In this document: in pieces, positions 47,199-55,807 of the stretch | Layout of the letters: every line of letters starts with the position of its first letter | Numbering within the stretch: position 1 is the first letter of the stretch | Assembly: GCA_903923395.1 (NCBI GenBank) | Contig: CAIXXM010000111.1 | Location: 1 to 64,000, forward strand | Direction: 5' to 3' | DNA: 64,000 nucleotides | DNA from: an uncultured Acidobacteriia bacterium | GTDB lineage: Bacteria > Acidobacteriota > Terriglobia > Bryobacterales > Bryobacteraceae | The notes under the pieces: model-generated | Told to the model about the DNA's origin: nothing | Database searches by the model: none | The model's input: the letters and a program-made list of their open reading frames with translations, nothing else | Made by a program: the position numbers and the translations under genes

Positions 47199-49943
47199 AT
47201 GGCGAAAGCACTTACGCAAGAGCACCGGATTGCCGTTGTGATGTCCGGGGGAATTTCCCTGGCTATTTATATGAACGGTATTGCGCAGGAACTTCTTGCG
47301 CTGGTCCGGGCCACATCACCCAATAATGAGGGTCCACTAACGGGCACGGATGTGGTGTATCGGAAGCTGGCTGGCGAACTGGGCTGCAGATTCAGCGTGG
47401 ATATTATCTCCGGGAGTTCAGCCGGTGGCATCAATGGCGTCTTCCTCGCGAAAGCCCTGGCCACAGGTGCGGATATGAGCACGCTGAAAAACATGTGGGT
47501 GGAAGAGGGCGATTTCGCCAAGATTCTGAATGATCGCGGCGCGATAGATGGGTTAAGTCTGCCGCAACAGAAGCCTCCCAAATCGATTCTGAGTGGAGAG
47601 CGGATGTATCTGAAACTGCTGGCCGCCTTGGATGGCATGGATCAGCAGTCAGGGACTAAGGCCTATGTGGAAGACGTGACTCTCGCAGTGACGACCACGG
47701 ATATCTATGGCAAGGTGGTTGCCTTGCAACTGGCGGATGGCAACCCTGTAAGTGAGCGGAACTACAAACAGTCCTTTCGTTTCCGGTATTCAGAAAAGGG
47801 CGGGGACAACAATGACTTCACGCCCGTAAATACACCGTTTCTGGCATTTGCCGCAAGGTGTACCTCCAGCTTTCCCGTGGCGTTTGAACCCATGCAGTTA
47901 GACTCCGTACAGCGTCTGATCCCGCTGTATACCCCACCGAAGGGAAGAGGGAATCCCTCTTGGATGACTATCGCCGACTGGCGGAAGCAATGCAGCGATT
48001 GGGAACAATACTTCGCGGTAAAGGATGGAACTGGCAGCGTTCGCGAACGGTACTTCGCGGATGGTGGTTATCTTGATAACCATCCCTTTGACCATGCGAT
48101 TGATGCTCTGGCTAGCCAGTCATCCGTAGCTTTGCAGGGCAGGACCCTGTTCTATATTGAACCGTCGCCAGGCCATCCCAACGAAAACCAGAACCCCCGG
48201 GGTGCGGATGGCAAACTTCTTCAGCCCGATGCGATTTCCAACGCCTGGAGTGCCCTTTCCGGTATTCCCACCCAGCAACCGATTCGCGAAAGTATCCTGC
48301 GTCTCCAGGAACGCAACCGGTTGATTGAGAAGGTGAATGACGTGGTTAGTGCCGCCGTGCTTGATCTGGATAGTATTCGGGACGGCAGCGAAAATAATGC
48401 GTACTTGCGGTTGCGCGCCTCCAGTGTCACGGATGACTTTGCCAGGCGGTTGGCATCTATTCTTGGCTGTGACGTGCGGTCTGATGATTTCTGCAAAATC
48501 CGGCAGTTGGTCAAGCAATGGCGGGATTCCAAAGTTAAAGTTAAAGTTAAAGGTAAAGTTGAAGTTGAGGATTGGGAGCCGTTTCTTGAGGGCGTTGACA
48601 TCTCATACTCGGTACGCCGCATTCAATTCCTGAAGAGTCAACTTCTTTACATGGTTTCCGATGGCGCGCAACGGGAAAAGCGGTTGAAGGGGTTTGGACT
48701 GGAATGGTCTGGGACCGAGGAAGATCTGGTCAAAGGGATCGACAAAATCCGGGGCTACCTTCACGAAGCTTACCTCATTCTCCGCGGCGCTTCCAGGGCT
48801 GCGAAGCAGCCAGGGGGCCTGAAGCTTCCCGGGGAGTTCTTGAAGGAAGTGAGGCGGAAAATCGCTGACGAGAATGCATCTTCCGGGGTCTTCAATTTTG
48901 ATCCACTTGTTGAGGCGATCAAAGAGCACTACGGACCCAAGTTGAAAGATTCGTCAACTCAGATAGTGGCTGCATGGGGAGAAGAGAAGTTAGTTGAGCA
49001 AAAACTTCTCAAACAGTATTTCGAAAATTTCCCAACGTTTGATTCCATCGTTTTCCCGTTAACCTATGGCACGGACTCCACGGTTCTTGTGCCGGTCGAA
49101 ATCGCAAGAATCAGTCCGGAGGATGCCACACAGATTCAGGATGAGGCGAAGACTGGTCGTCCGAAGCTTGCAGGCGCGGCGCTCGGTTCTTTTGGGGCGT
49201 TCCTCGATAAAACATGGCGGCAAAACGATATTCTGTGGGGCCGTCTGGATGGTGCGGAACGTCTCATCCGCGTTCTCGGCAGGGACCTCGAGGAATCCAT
49301 GGTGGTGTGTCTCATTCGTCAGGCACACAGGGCGATCATTGCAGAGGATTTGTTTCAGAAGCAGAATGAAGGGCTCAGGATGGCCATTGGAGGCACTGAT
49401 GTTGCGTCATTGCTGCGGGAACTGGAAACCTTTCAAGTGAATAGAGATCTCGACCGCATCGTAGGTATGAAGAACCTTGCGCGGGCTGTCAAGATTACAG
49501 GCAAGATGCTGGAAGATGCGGGCCGGGGCACCAGCACGCTGAGTTCATTGGGCAAGCGACTGGCGCAGGCGGGGTCTGTGTTGTGGGGCTTGGTTGAGGT
49601 GGCGACGCCCGGGGTGGTCAGATCGAAAATACTTAACTACTGGTTCGGCTTGCTGATTCTGTTCTCGCTGGTGATGATTGGGTTTGGCACTGTTGCCTCC
49701 ACCCCTTTGCAAACCGCCGGCGTGAAATTATTCGCCTTGTTGGTCGCGACGCGCGGGTTGGTAGAGCTGCTTCGGCATTTCCTGGAGGGTCGTAAACGGC
49801 TGGTCTGGGAAGTGGCCATTCTTACCGTTGCCGCCATTCTCGGGTTGGGAGCCTACTGGGGATATTCCCTGCGGGACTGGCTTGCGGAGCGACAGGCTTC
49901 TGCTGCCCACCGATGCTTCGCGCAAAGCGAGACGTGCAAATAG
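47199..49943 (+). CDS. Patatin-like phospholipase (TIGR03607-like), 914 aa, with C-terminal TM segments
   Basis: HRIAVVMSGGISLAIYMNGIAQELL; VDIISGSSAGGINGVFLAKAL (GxSxG); RYFADGGYLDNHPF (catalytic Asp motif); C-terminal hydrophobic helices. Confidence 0.88.
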   Translation: MAKALTQEHRIAVVMSGGISLAIYMNGIAQELLALVRATSPNNEGPLTGTDVVYRKLAGELGCRFSVDIISGSSAGGINGVFLAKALATGADMSTLKNMWVEEGDFAKILNDRGAIDGLSLPQQKPPKSILSGERMYLKLLAALDGMDQQSGTKAYVEDVTLAVTTTDIYGKVVALQLADGNPVSERNYKQSFRFRYSEKGGDNNDFTPVNTPFLAFAARCTSSFPVAFEPMQLDSVQRLIPLYTPPKGRGNPSWMTIADWRKQCSDWEQYFAVKDGTGSVRERYFADGGYLDNHPFDHAIDALASQSSVALQGRTLFYIEPSPGHPNENQNPRGADGKLLQPDAISNAWSALSGIPTQQPIRESILRLQERNRLIEKVNDVVSAAVLDLDSIRDGSENNAYLRLRASSVTDDFARRLASILGCDVRSDDFCKIRQLVKQWRDSKVKVKVKGKVEVEDWEPFLEGVDISYSVRRIQFLKSQLLYMVSDGAQREKRLKGFGLEWSGTEEDLVKGIDKIRGYLHEAYLILRGASRAAKQPGGLKLPGEFLKEVRRKIADENASSGVFNFDPLVEAIKEHYGPKLKDSSTQIVAAWGEEKLVEQKLLKQYFENFPTFDSIVFPLTYGTDSTVLVPVEIARISPEDATQIQDEAKTGRPKLAGAALGSFGAFLDKTWRQNDILWGRLDGAERLIRVLGRDLEESMVVCLIRQAHRAIIAEDLFQKQNEGLRMAIGGTDVASLLRELETFQVNRDLDRIVGMKNLARAVKITGKMLEDAGRGTSTLSSLGKRLAQAGSVLWGLVEVATPGVVRSKILNYWFGLLILFSLVMIGFGTVASTPLQTAGVKLFALLVATRGLVELLRHFLEGRKRLVWEVAILTVAAILGLGAYWGYSLRDWLAERQASAAHRCFAQSETCK
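48530..48570 (+). repeat. In-frame hexanucleotide (AAAGTT)n tract in the patatin gene
   Basis: aaagttaaagttaaagttaaaggtaaagttgaagttgag encoding KVKVKVKGKVEVE. Confidence 0.8.
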
Positions 49944-49952
49944 CAGCTGGGC

Positions 49953-50417
49953 TTATGCGGAGAACCGGAAGGTTTCGAATTGCGCCACATTTCCATAATC
50001 CGCGACTGCGAGGATTATGGAATCTGTCAGCGACCCGGCATTAAACGCGATCTTTTCATTCTCAAAAACGCTCGTATCCACGTAGAGAGGGAAGGGCAGG
50101 ATCGGCTCCCCGAATGGCGGCACCGAACCGGGCACCAGACCTGTCCGTTCCAGTAACTCCTCCGGGCTCGCGAAGCGGCTCTTCTTTGCGTTGAAGTGGA
50201 GTTTGATCGCGCTCGAATCCGCTTTGCGGTCCGCGCTGAGCACAAAGAGACGGAAAGTATCATCCACTTTGAGCAGCAGCGCCTTGCCACCCGTCTTGAG
50301 TTCTTCGCCGCGGGCACGGGCGGAGTCTTCACTGGTGCGGGTTGGCTCGTGGTGAACCTCACGGAAAGGCACACCAGAGGTGACAAGCAGTTGACGGATC
50401 TTTTCGAGGACGGTCAC
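49953..50417 (-). CDS. YbaK/EbsC/ProX-type aminoacyl-tRNA deacylase domain protein
   Basis: VTVLEKIRQLLVTSGVPFREVHHEPTRTSEDSARARGEELKTGGKALLLKVDDTFRLFVLSADRKADSSAIK; probable GTG start. Confidence 0.82.
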   Translation of the reverse strand: MTVLEKIRQLLVTSGVPFREVHHEPTRTSEDSARARGEELKTGGKALLLKVDDTFRLFVLSADRKADSSAIKLHFNAKKSRFASPEELLERTGLVPGSVPPFGEPILPFPLYVDTSVFENEKIAFNAGSLTDSIILAVADYGNVAQFETFRFSA

Positions 50418-50458
50418 GGATCGATTATGGCAGGCCGCGGGACGGTCGCACGGCGTGG

Positions 50459-51547
50459 CTAGTCTTTGATCAATTTCAGAATCATCCCCGTGTCGGTCGC
50501 GGCGTAGGCGGCGTCCTGCGTGGGGATCGAGAGGAAAGCCGTGTGAGCCACCGCACGATAATCCACTTCCATTTCCTTCCATTCGGTCAAGTCATCGCTC
50601 ATGATGATCTTGAGCTTGCCGGGAATAGGGCTGCGGTAGATGGTGCCGGAAGTCTCATAGCCGATCAGGAAGGTCCGGTGTGTCACCGGGGCCTGCTTCA
50701 CGTCCGTAATCGCACGGTCGGTTTCGCGGTAGACGCGCTGCATCTTGCCGCCCTTCAAATTGACGCCGTAGACCTCGGCGGGATATTCGAAGGCATCCCG
50801 GAATTGAATCAGCCCGAGCCCCAGGTTGTCATCGGCCATGTTGATCCGGGTAATTTGGCCGAAGATCGATGATTCCGATTTCGTCCACGTCTTGCCGCCG
50901 TCCAGGGTTTCGAGAATGACCGAGTAGTTCGGCAACTGCCGCCGCATTTCGCGGTCCGTCTCCATCCAGTCCGGCCCGCCAGGGCGCGGAGGAATATTCC
51001 AGCCGGAGATCAAGCCGCGGTCGCCCAGAAAAGCAATTTCACCGAAGGTGGTGAACCGGGGATCTCCCGTAATGTCCTGCAGGATGGAAATTGGCTTCCA
51101 GGTGTCGCCGCCGTCGAACGTTTCCGCCACGGTCTTGTCGAGGCCCGCGGCGAACCCGTGCTGCCGGTTGAGGAACCATACTTTGATGAAGCCGGCGGGC
51201 GCTTTCAGCCGGGTCCAGCTGCGGCCTGCTTCGGCGGTGTACCAGAGCCCTTTACTGCTGACCATCCACCCGTTGCCATCGTCGAGAAAAAACAGGGAGA
51301 GGCAGGTATCTTTGGCCGGGACTTCCGTCCAGTTCGCTCCGCCATCGGCAGTCACGGTCAAGAAGGGGTGATCCTTGCCTTTGCGGTCCGTGGTGTAGCC
51401 GCAAGCCATGCCGCGTTTGGCACTGGGGAAACTGAAGTCATTCAGCGTAAGCACGCTGTCGAGCTGGGTGTAGCGATAGACGATATCCCAGTGTTCCTCT
51501 GCCACAAGTGGCAGGGCCACAGTGAGAAGCAAGAGCAGGAGGCGCAT
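50459..51547 (-). CDS. Secreted YCF48/Hcf136-like or sialidase-like beta-propeller protein
   Basis: MRLLLLLLTVALPLVAEEHWDIVYRYTQLD; repeated DGGANWTEVPA / EAGRSWTRLKAP / DGGDTWKPIS / DGGKTWTKSES. Confidence 0.75.
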   Translation of the reverse strand: MRLLLLLLTVALPLVAEEHWDIVYRYTQLDSVLTLNDFSFPSAKRGMACGYTTDRKGKDHPFLTVTADGGANWTEVPAKDTCLSLFFLDDGNGWMVSSKGLWYTAEAGRSWTRLKAPAGFIKVWFLNRQHGFAAGLDKTVAETFDGGDTWKPISILQDITGDPRFTTFGEIAFLGDRGLISGWNIPPRPGGPDWMETDREMRRQLPNYSVILETLDGGKTWTKSESSIFGQITRINMADDNLGLGLIQFRDAFEYPAEVYGVNLKGGKMQRVYRETDRAITDVKQAPVTHRTFLIGYETSGTIYRSPIPGKLKIIMSDDLTEWKEMEVDYRAVAHTAFLSIPTQDAAYAATDTGMILKLIKD

Positions 51548-52191
51548 CAGCGTCCCATCCGCGGGGGACCGGAAGCGAGCACGAGTTCCGCATGGTTTAG
51601 AGATTCCATCGCATTCGGTTCCATGCGGGCCAGTGTCAGCGCACATCCAATCTGTTCGCCGACCGTCGTGAGAACTTCCATTTCGCTCCCCGTATGCTGA
51701 TGGGCGTTCCTGTGCTGCACGTTAATCACGCCGACGACGCGGTTGCGTGCGATCACGGGTGCGGAAAGAAAGGCCTCAAAGGAATCCTGGGGCAGTTCGC
51801 CGAAAAATTTGAACCTCGGGTCGCGATATGCTTCGCGTGAGATGGACAACAACCGGCGTTCCCGCGCCACCCAGCCGGTAAGACCTTCGTCCAGTTTGAG
51901 CCGCACGCTGCCCGAACTGGGGTCGAACCCGGAATTGGAGGCACAGAGCACCAGGTCATCTTTGTCCAAAAGATAAACCAGACACGAATCACACTCCATG
52001 AACTCGACCACAAGGGACACGACACCCTGCAGCAATTCACGCAGACTCATCTCCCGAACCATGAACCTGCTGACCCTTTGGAACAGTCGAAGCTGCTGCT
52101 CGGTTCGCTGCAGTCTTTGCTCCAGGTCTTTCGCCTTAGACACGGCTTCATTATAGTAGAGAGTCGGGGGGATGTTGTTGGCTTCTCCCAA
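51547..52191 (-). CDS. GAF domain protein with N-terminal coiled coil
   Basis: ELLQGVVSLVVEFMECDSCLVYLLDKDDLVLCASNSGFDPSSGSVRLKLDEGLTGWVARERRLLSISREAYRDPRF...RNRVVGVINVQHRNAHQHTGSEMEVLTTVGEQIGCAL. Confidence 0.88.
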   Translation of the reverse strand: MGEANNIPPTLYYNEAVSKAKDLEQRLQRTEQQLRLFQRVSRFMVREMSLRELLQGVVSLVVEFMECDSCLVYLLDKDDLVLCASNSGFDPSSGSVRLKLDEGLTGWVARERRLLSISREAYRDPRFKFFGELPQDSFEAFLSAPVIARNRVVGVINVQHRNAHQHTGSEMEVLTTVGEQIGCALTLARMEPNAMESLNHAELVLASGPPRMGR

Positions 52192-52202
52192 AGACGGCCC
52201 TT

Positions 52203-53717
52203 ATGCAAGAGTTTTCCAGCTGGTTCCATCCCTCATGTCCGATTGAAATCGAATACTCCGTGCAGGCGCTGGAGGCGATTCGTGAGAAGGCCGTGGAGGG
52301 TCTCGTCTCCATGCCAAAACAGGGACTGGGTATCGGCTGTCTGCTGCTGGGAACACGGCGCGGCAACGGCTTTATCCGGATACTCGATTTCGAAGAAATC
52401 CCCTGCAGTCATGCCGCGGGGACAGGCTTTGTGTTGACCCCGCAGGAACTCGAAGCGCTTCGTCTGCGGTTGCAGCAACGGGGGCAACTGGCAGTGGTGG
52501 GACTATTTCTCAGCAAGCCACGCGGCGGCCTGGATTTGGTGGAAAGCCAGCGCATCCTCTTCGAGCGCTTGTTCCCAGAGGCTTACCAGGTGGCTCTGTT
52601 GATGCGGCCAGCGTCCCTGGACCCTTCCCGTTGCGTCTTCTACTTCCAGAACATGGGCCTGCTGACCCGGGGGCCGGAATGGGAATTGCAGCCGCTGGCA
52701 GCGACCACGCTCATGGAAAACGCTGCCGCGCTGGATCGCCCAACAATGGATTTACCTATGCCGGAGCGCCCTGCAGCGGAACGGTCTGGCATGGAACGGA
52801 CCATACCAGAGCGGCAGGCTTTCGACCGTACGCTGATTGACAGACCTCCGGTGGTCAACCCCATTTCCGTCCAGTTCGCCGGTCGTAAGGATTTGTCGGC
52901 AAGTGTGCCCGCGCCCCCTCCGCCTGCACCGCCAGCACCTGCCCCGCCAGTTGCGATGCCGCCAGCCTTAACGCCACCAGCGTCACCGGCACCTGTGGAG
53001 CGTGCTGCCGTTGCGCCACCGGTTGCCGAACCCGCTCCAGTGACACCAAAGCCCGAGTTTGCCGCGCCGGCTCCCGCTGTCCCGGTGAAGCCCATCAATG
53101 TTGCCTTTGACTCGAAAGCTTACAAGCCACTCGCACCCACTGGCGTGCGCAAGTTCTTAATCGAACTCGATGCCGCGTACAAATCCGTCCGGCTTGGTTT
53201 GTCGAAAGTACTGTACAGCGTGCTCTTCGTTGCCTTGCTCGGCGGTGTGGTGTACGGCGTTTACCTGTCGCGGCCACTGTGGGTGACTCCGCCGCCAGCC
53301 AATTTGACCGTGACAGACGCGGTTGGCATCCTGACCTTCCGCTGGAACCCGGAGGCTGTGGAGTTTGTCGATTCCGGGACTATCTCCATCCTGGATAACG
53401 GCCGGAGACGCACCATCGCCCTGACGCATAAGGATCTCTTGAAGGGTTCCTATGATTACCGGCGCAGAAGCGGCCGGGTCACGGCCAGTCTGGCTCTCGA
53501 CGAACGCCGGTTCATCGCGGCATTCAATGACCCGAATGCACCAGCAGCCGACCCGACTTCAACCCAGGCTGCACCGGCTGCCAATACGACACCCGCGCAG
53601 AATGCGCCACAACCCGCGTTGCCGCAATTGCCCACGTTGCCCACTTTACCCACGGTGAATGATCTGAATGACGCGAAACCGGCTCCCGCCAAGCCCAGTC
53701 CTCTACCGCAAAAATGA
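52203..53717 (+). CDS. Hypothetical protein: degenerate JAB/MPN-like N-terminus, Pro/Ala-rich linker, TM helix
   Basis: GIGCLLLGTRRGNGFIRILDFEEIPCSHAAGTGFVLTPQELEALRLRLQQRGQLAVVGLFLSKPRGGLDLVESQRILFERLFPEAYQVALLMRP; APPPPAPPAPAPPVAMPPALTPPASPAP; VLYSVLFVALLGGVVYGVYL. Confidence 0.7.
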   Translation: MQEFSSWFHPSCPIEIEYSVQALEAIREKAVEGLVSMPKQGLGIGCLLLGTRRGNGFIRILDFEEIPCSHAAGTGFVLTPQELEALRLRLQQRGQLAVVGLFLSKPRGGLDLVESQRILFERLFPEAYQVALLMRPASLDPSRCVFYFQNMGLLTRGPEWELQPLAATTLMENAAALDRPTMDLPMPERPAAERSGMERTIPERQAFDRTLIDRPPVVNPISVQFAGRKDLSASVPAPPPPAPPAPAPPVAMPPALTPPASPAPVERAAVAPPVAEPAPVTPKPEFAAPAPAVPVKPINVAFDSKAYKPLAPTGVRKFLIELDAAYKSVRLGLSKVLYSVLFVALLGGVVYGVYLSRPLWVTPPPANLTVTDAVGILTFRWNPEAVEFVDSGTISILDNGRRRTIALTHKDLLKGSYDYRRRSGRVTASLALDERRFIAAFNDPNAPAADPTSTQAAPAANTTPAQNAPQPALPQLPTLPTLPTVNDLNDAKPAPAKPSPLPQK

Positions 53718-53836
53718 AGCGGACAGGAAAGTCAGATTATTTTCCATTTAGAATCGCCTAACTTCTGGGCAGCGCAGGTGTTTTGCAGTAACGTCAGGTA
53801 GTTGTGCATCGATCCAAAGCACTGAGGCAAATCGAG

Positions 53837-55807
53837 ATGAAACTCCGCCGTACCATCTTTCCGATATTACTAGTCACCTGTTCGGCCTTTGCACAGGGAC
53901 CCGGACCGCAGGATCCTCCTTCCAGGGTGGCGCGGTTGAACTGGCTCAACGGCTCGGTTTCCTTCCAGCCCGCTGGCATTGACAGCTGGACGGCTGCCAC
54001 TGTGAATTACCCCTTGACCACAGGGGACCATATCTACACGGACACGGGTTCGCGCGCAGAGATGCATATCGGCGCCAACGCCATCCGCTTGAGTGAATTG
54101 TCCAATTTTGGGTATCTGAACCTGGATGACCGCACGGTGCAAGTCCGGTTTGCGGAAGGCTCGATGGAAGTTCGCGTCCGGCATCTGGAAGATGATGACT
54201 TATACGAAATCGATACGCCGCAGGGCGCGATTACCCTTCTGCGCGGCGGCGATTACCGCATTGATACGGACCCGAACCGCAACGCAACCATGGTGACCGT
54301 CCGGTCGGGCGAGGCCGAAGTAACAGCTAACGGACAAGCCTTCCCGGTGCACCCGCGCCAGACGGCTTACTTTACCGGTGACAGCGCGCCGGATGTCCGT
54401 ACATTCAATGAACCCGATGATTTCGACCGCTTCACGGACAGCCGCAACCGGTTGGAAGATATGCCTCCGCCCCGGCAGTATGTGCCCACTTCCATGCCTG
54501 GTGCGAATGATCTCTACGCGTACGGTTCCTGGCGCAATATGCCCGGTTACGGTATGGTCTGGGTTCCGCCAGGTGGCCGCGACTGGGCCCCGTACCGCTA
54601 TGGTCACTGGGCTTGGGTGGAACCGTGGGGCTGGACTTGGATTGATGATGCTCCCTGGGGTTTCGCACCCTTCCACTATGGCCGCTGGGCCCATGCTGAT
54701 TTCGGCTGGTACTGGGTGCCCGGACCGGTGGCAGTGCGCCCCGTGTATGCTCCCGCGCTGGTGGCCTTTGTCGGTGGACCGCGCTTCAGCCTGTCGATCA
54801 GCGTTGGCGGCGGTGGCGGTGGAGTCGCATGGTTCCCACTCGGCCCGCGTGAGGTTTACCAGCCGGCTTACCGGGTCTCAAACACCTACGTGAACCAGGT
54901 CAATGTGACGAATGTCACCAACATCACCAACGTCACGAACGTTACCAATGTGAACAACGTGCGGTATGTAAACCAGAACGTTGCTGGTGCAGTGACGGCT
55001 GTTCCCCAACAGGCTTTCGTCTCACGCCAGCCGGTCCACACGGTGATGCAGCCCGTTTCGGCCCAGCAGATGCAGCAGGCGCAAGTGATTGGTGCGGCTC
55101 CCACGGTTGCCCCGCAGCGCGCCAGTTTGGTCGGTATGCAGAATGCACGTGTTGCGCAGCCCTCCGCGCAGTCCATGATGCGTCCGGTGGCAGCGAAGGC
55201 GACACCACCTCCTCCTCCCGTGAGCTTTGCGGCCAAGCAGCAGGCGTACGCGCAGAATCCGGGGCGTCCACCGGCTCCTGAAGCGATTCAGTCCATCCGC
55301 GCGCAACAACCCAGAGCCCAGGCAATGGTGGCACCGGTGCGCTCGGCAACGGCACCTGCTCCGCTCTCGAACCGTCCGGCTGTAGAGGCAACGCGCCCCA
55401 TGCAGTCCCGCCCGGTGCCGTCGCAACCTTCGAATGCCACTCCGGCCAATGCCACACCGGTTGCCCCGCAACGGCCAGCGGACCGCTTTGACGCGCGGCC
55501 TCCAAGTGCCCGCCCGGCGGCAGCGCCCACTCCAGCAACTTCTGGAACCTCGCAGACTCCTGCTCCCGCACCCGCCCGCACGGAGATGCAGACGCAGCGC
55601 CCCGTGGCCCAGCCCCGCCCGGAGAATACGGTCCAGCCCCGCACGGAGACACCCCGTCCGGCGGCCACGCCTGCTCCGGCGCCGGCACGTCCCGCCGCTG
55701 CTCCCGCTCCTGCAAGACAGGAAGCACGACAGGAAGCCCGGCAGGAAAAGAAGGCCGTGAAGAAGGACGAGAAGAAAGAGGAAAAGAAGGAAGAGCAGAA
55801 GTACTAA
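53837..55807 (+). CDS. FecR-domain/DUF6600-like secreted protein with YXX(W)-rich region and low-complexity C-terminus
   Basis: VNYPLTTGDHIYTDTGSRAEMHIGANAIRLSELS...; YGSWRNMPGYGMVWVPPGGRDWAPYRYGHWAWVEPWGWTWIDDAPWGFAPFHYGRWAHADFGWYWVPG. Confidence 0.82.
   Translation: MKLRRTIFPILLVTCSAFAQGPGPQDPPSRVARLNWLNGSVSFQPAGIDSWTAATVNYPLTTGDHIYTDTGSRAEMHIGANAIRLSELSNFGYLNLDDRTVQVRFAEGSMEVRVRHLEDDDLYEIDTPQGAITLLRGGDYRIDTDPNRNATMVTVRSGEAEVTANGQAFPVHPRQTAYFTGDSAPDVRTFNEPDDFDRFTDSRNRLEDMPPPRQYVPTSMPGANDLYAYGSWRNMPGYGMVWVPPGGRDWAPYRYGHWAWVEPWGWTWIDDAPWGFAPFHYGRWAHADFGWYWVPGPVAVRPVYAPALVAFVGGPRFSLSISVGGGGGGVAWFPLGPREVYQPAYRVSNTYVNQVNVTNVTNITNVTNVTNVNNVRYVNQNVAGAVTAVPQQAFVSRQPVHTVMQPVSAQQMQQAQVIGAAPTVAPQRASLVGMQNARVAQPSAQSMMRPVAAKATPPPPPVSFAAKQQAYAQNPGRPPAPEAIQSIRAQQPRAQAMVAPVRSATAPAPLSNRPAVEATRPMQSRPVPSQPSNATPANATPVAPQRPADRFDARPPSARPAAAPTPATSGTSQTPAPAPARTEMQTQRPVAQPRPENTVQPRTETPRPAATPAPAPARPAAAPAPARQEARQEARQEKKAVKKDEKKEEKKEEQKY
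54901..54963 (+). repeat. 9-bp period coding repeat (N-V/I-T)n
   Basis: aatgtgacgaatgtcaccaacatcaccaacgtcacgaacgttaccaatgtgaacaacgtg encoding NVTNVTNITNVTNVTNVNNV. Confidence 0.8.

Noticed and set aside
54942-55727. Minus-strand ORFs over the proline-rich tail of the FecR/DUF6600 gene
   Set aside because: Produced by GC-rich low-complexity sequence lacking stops in several frames.
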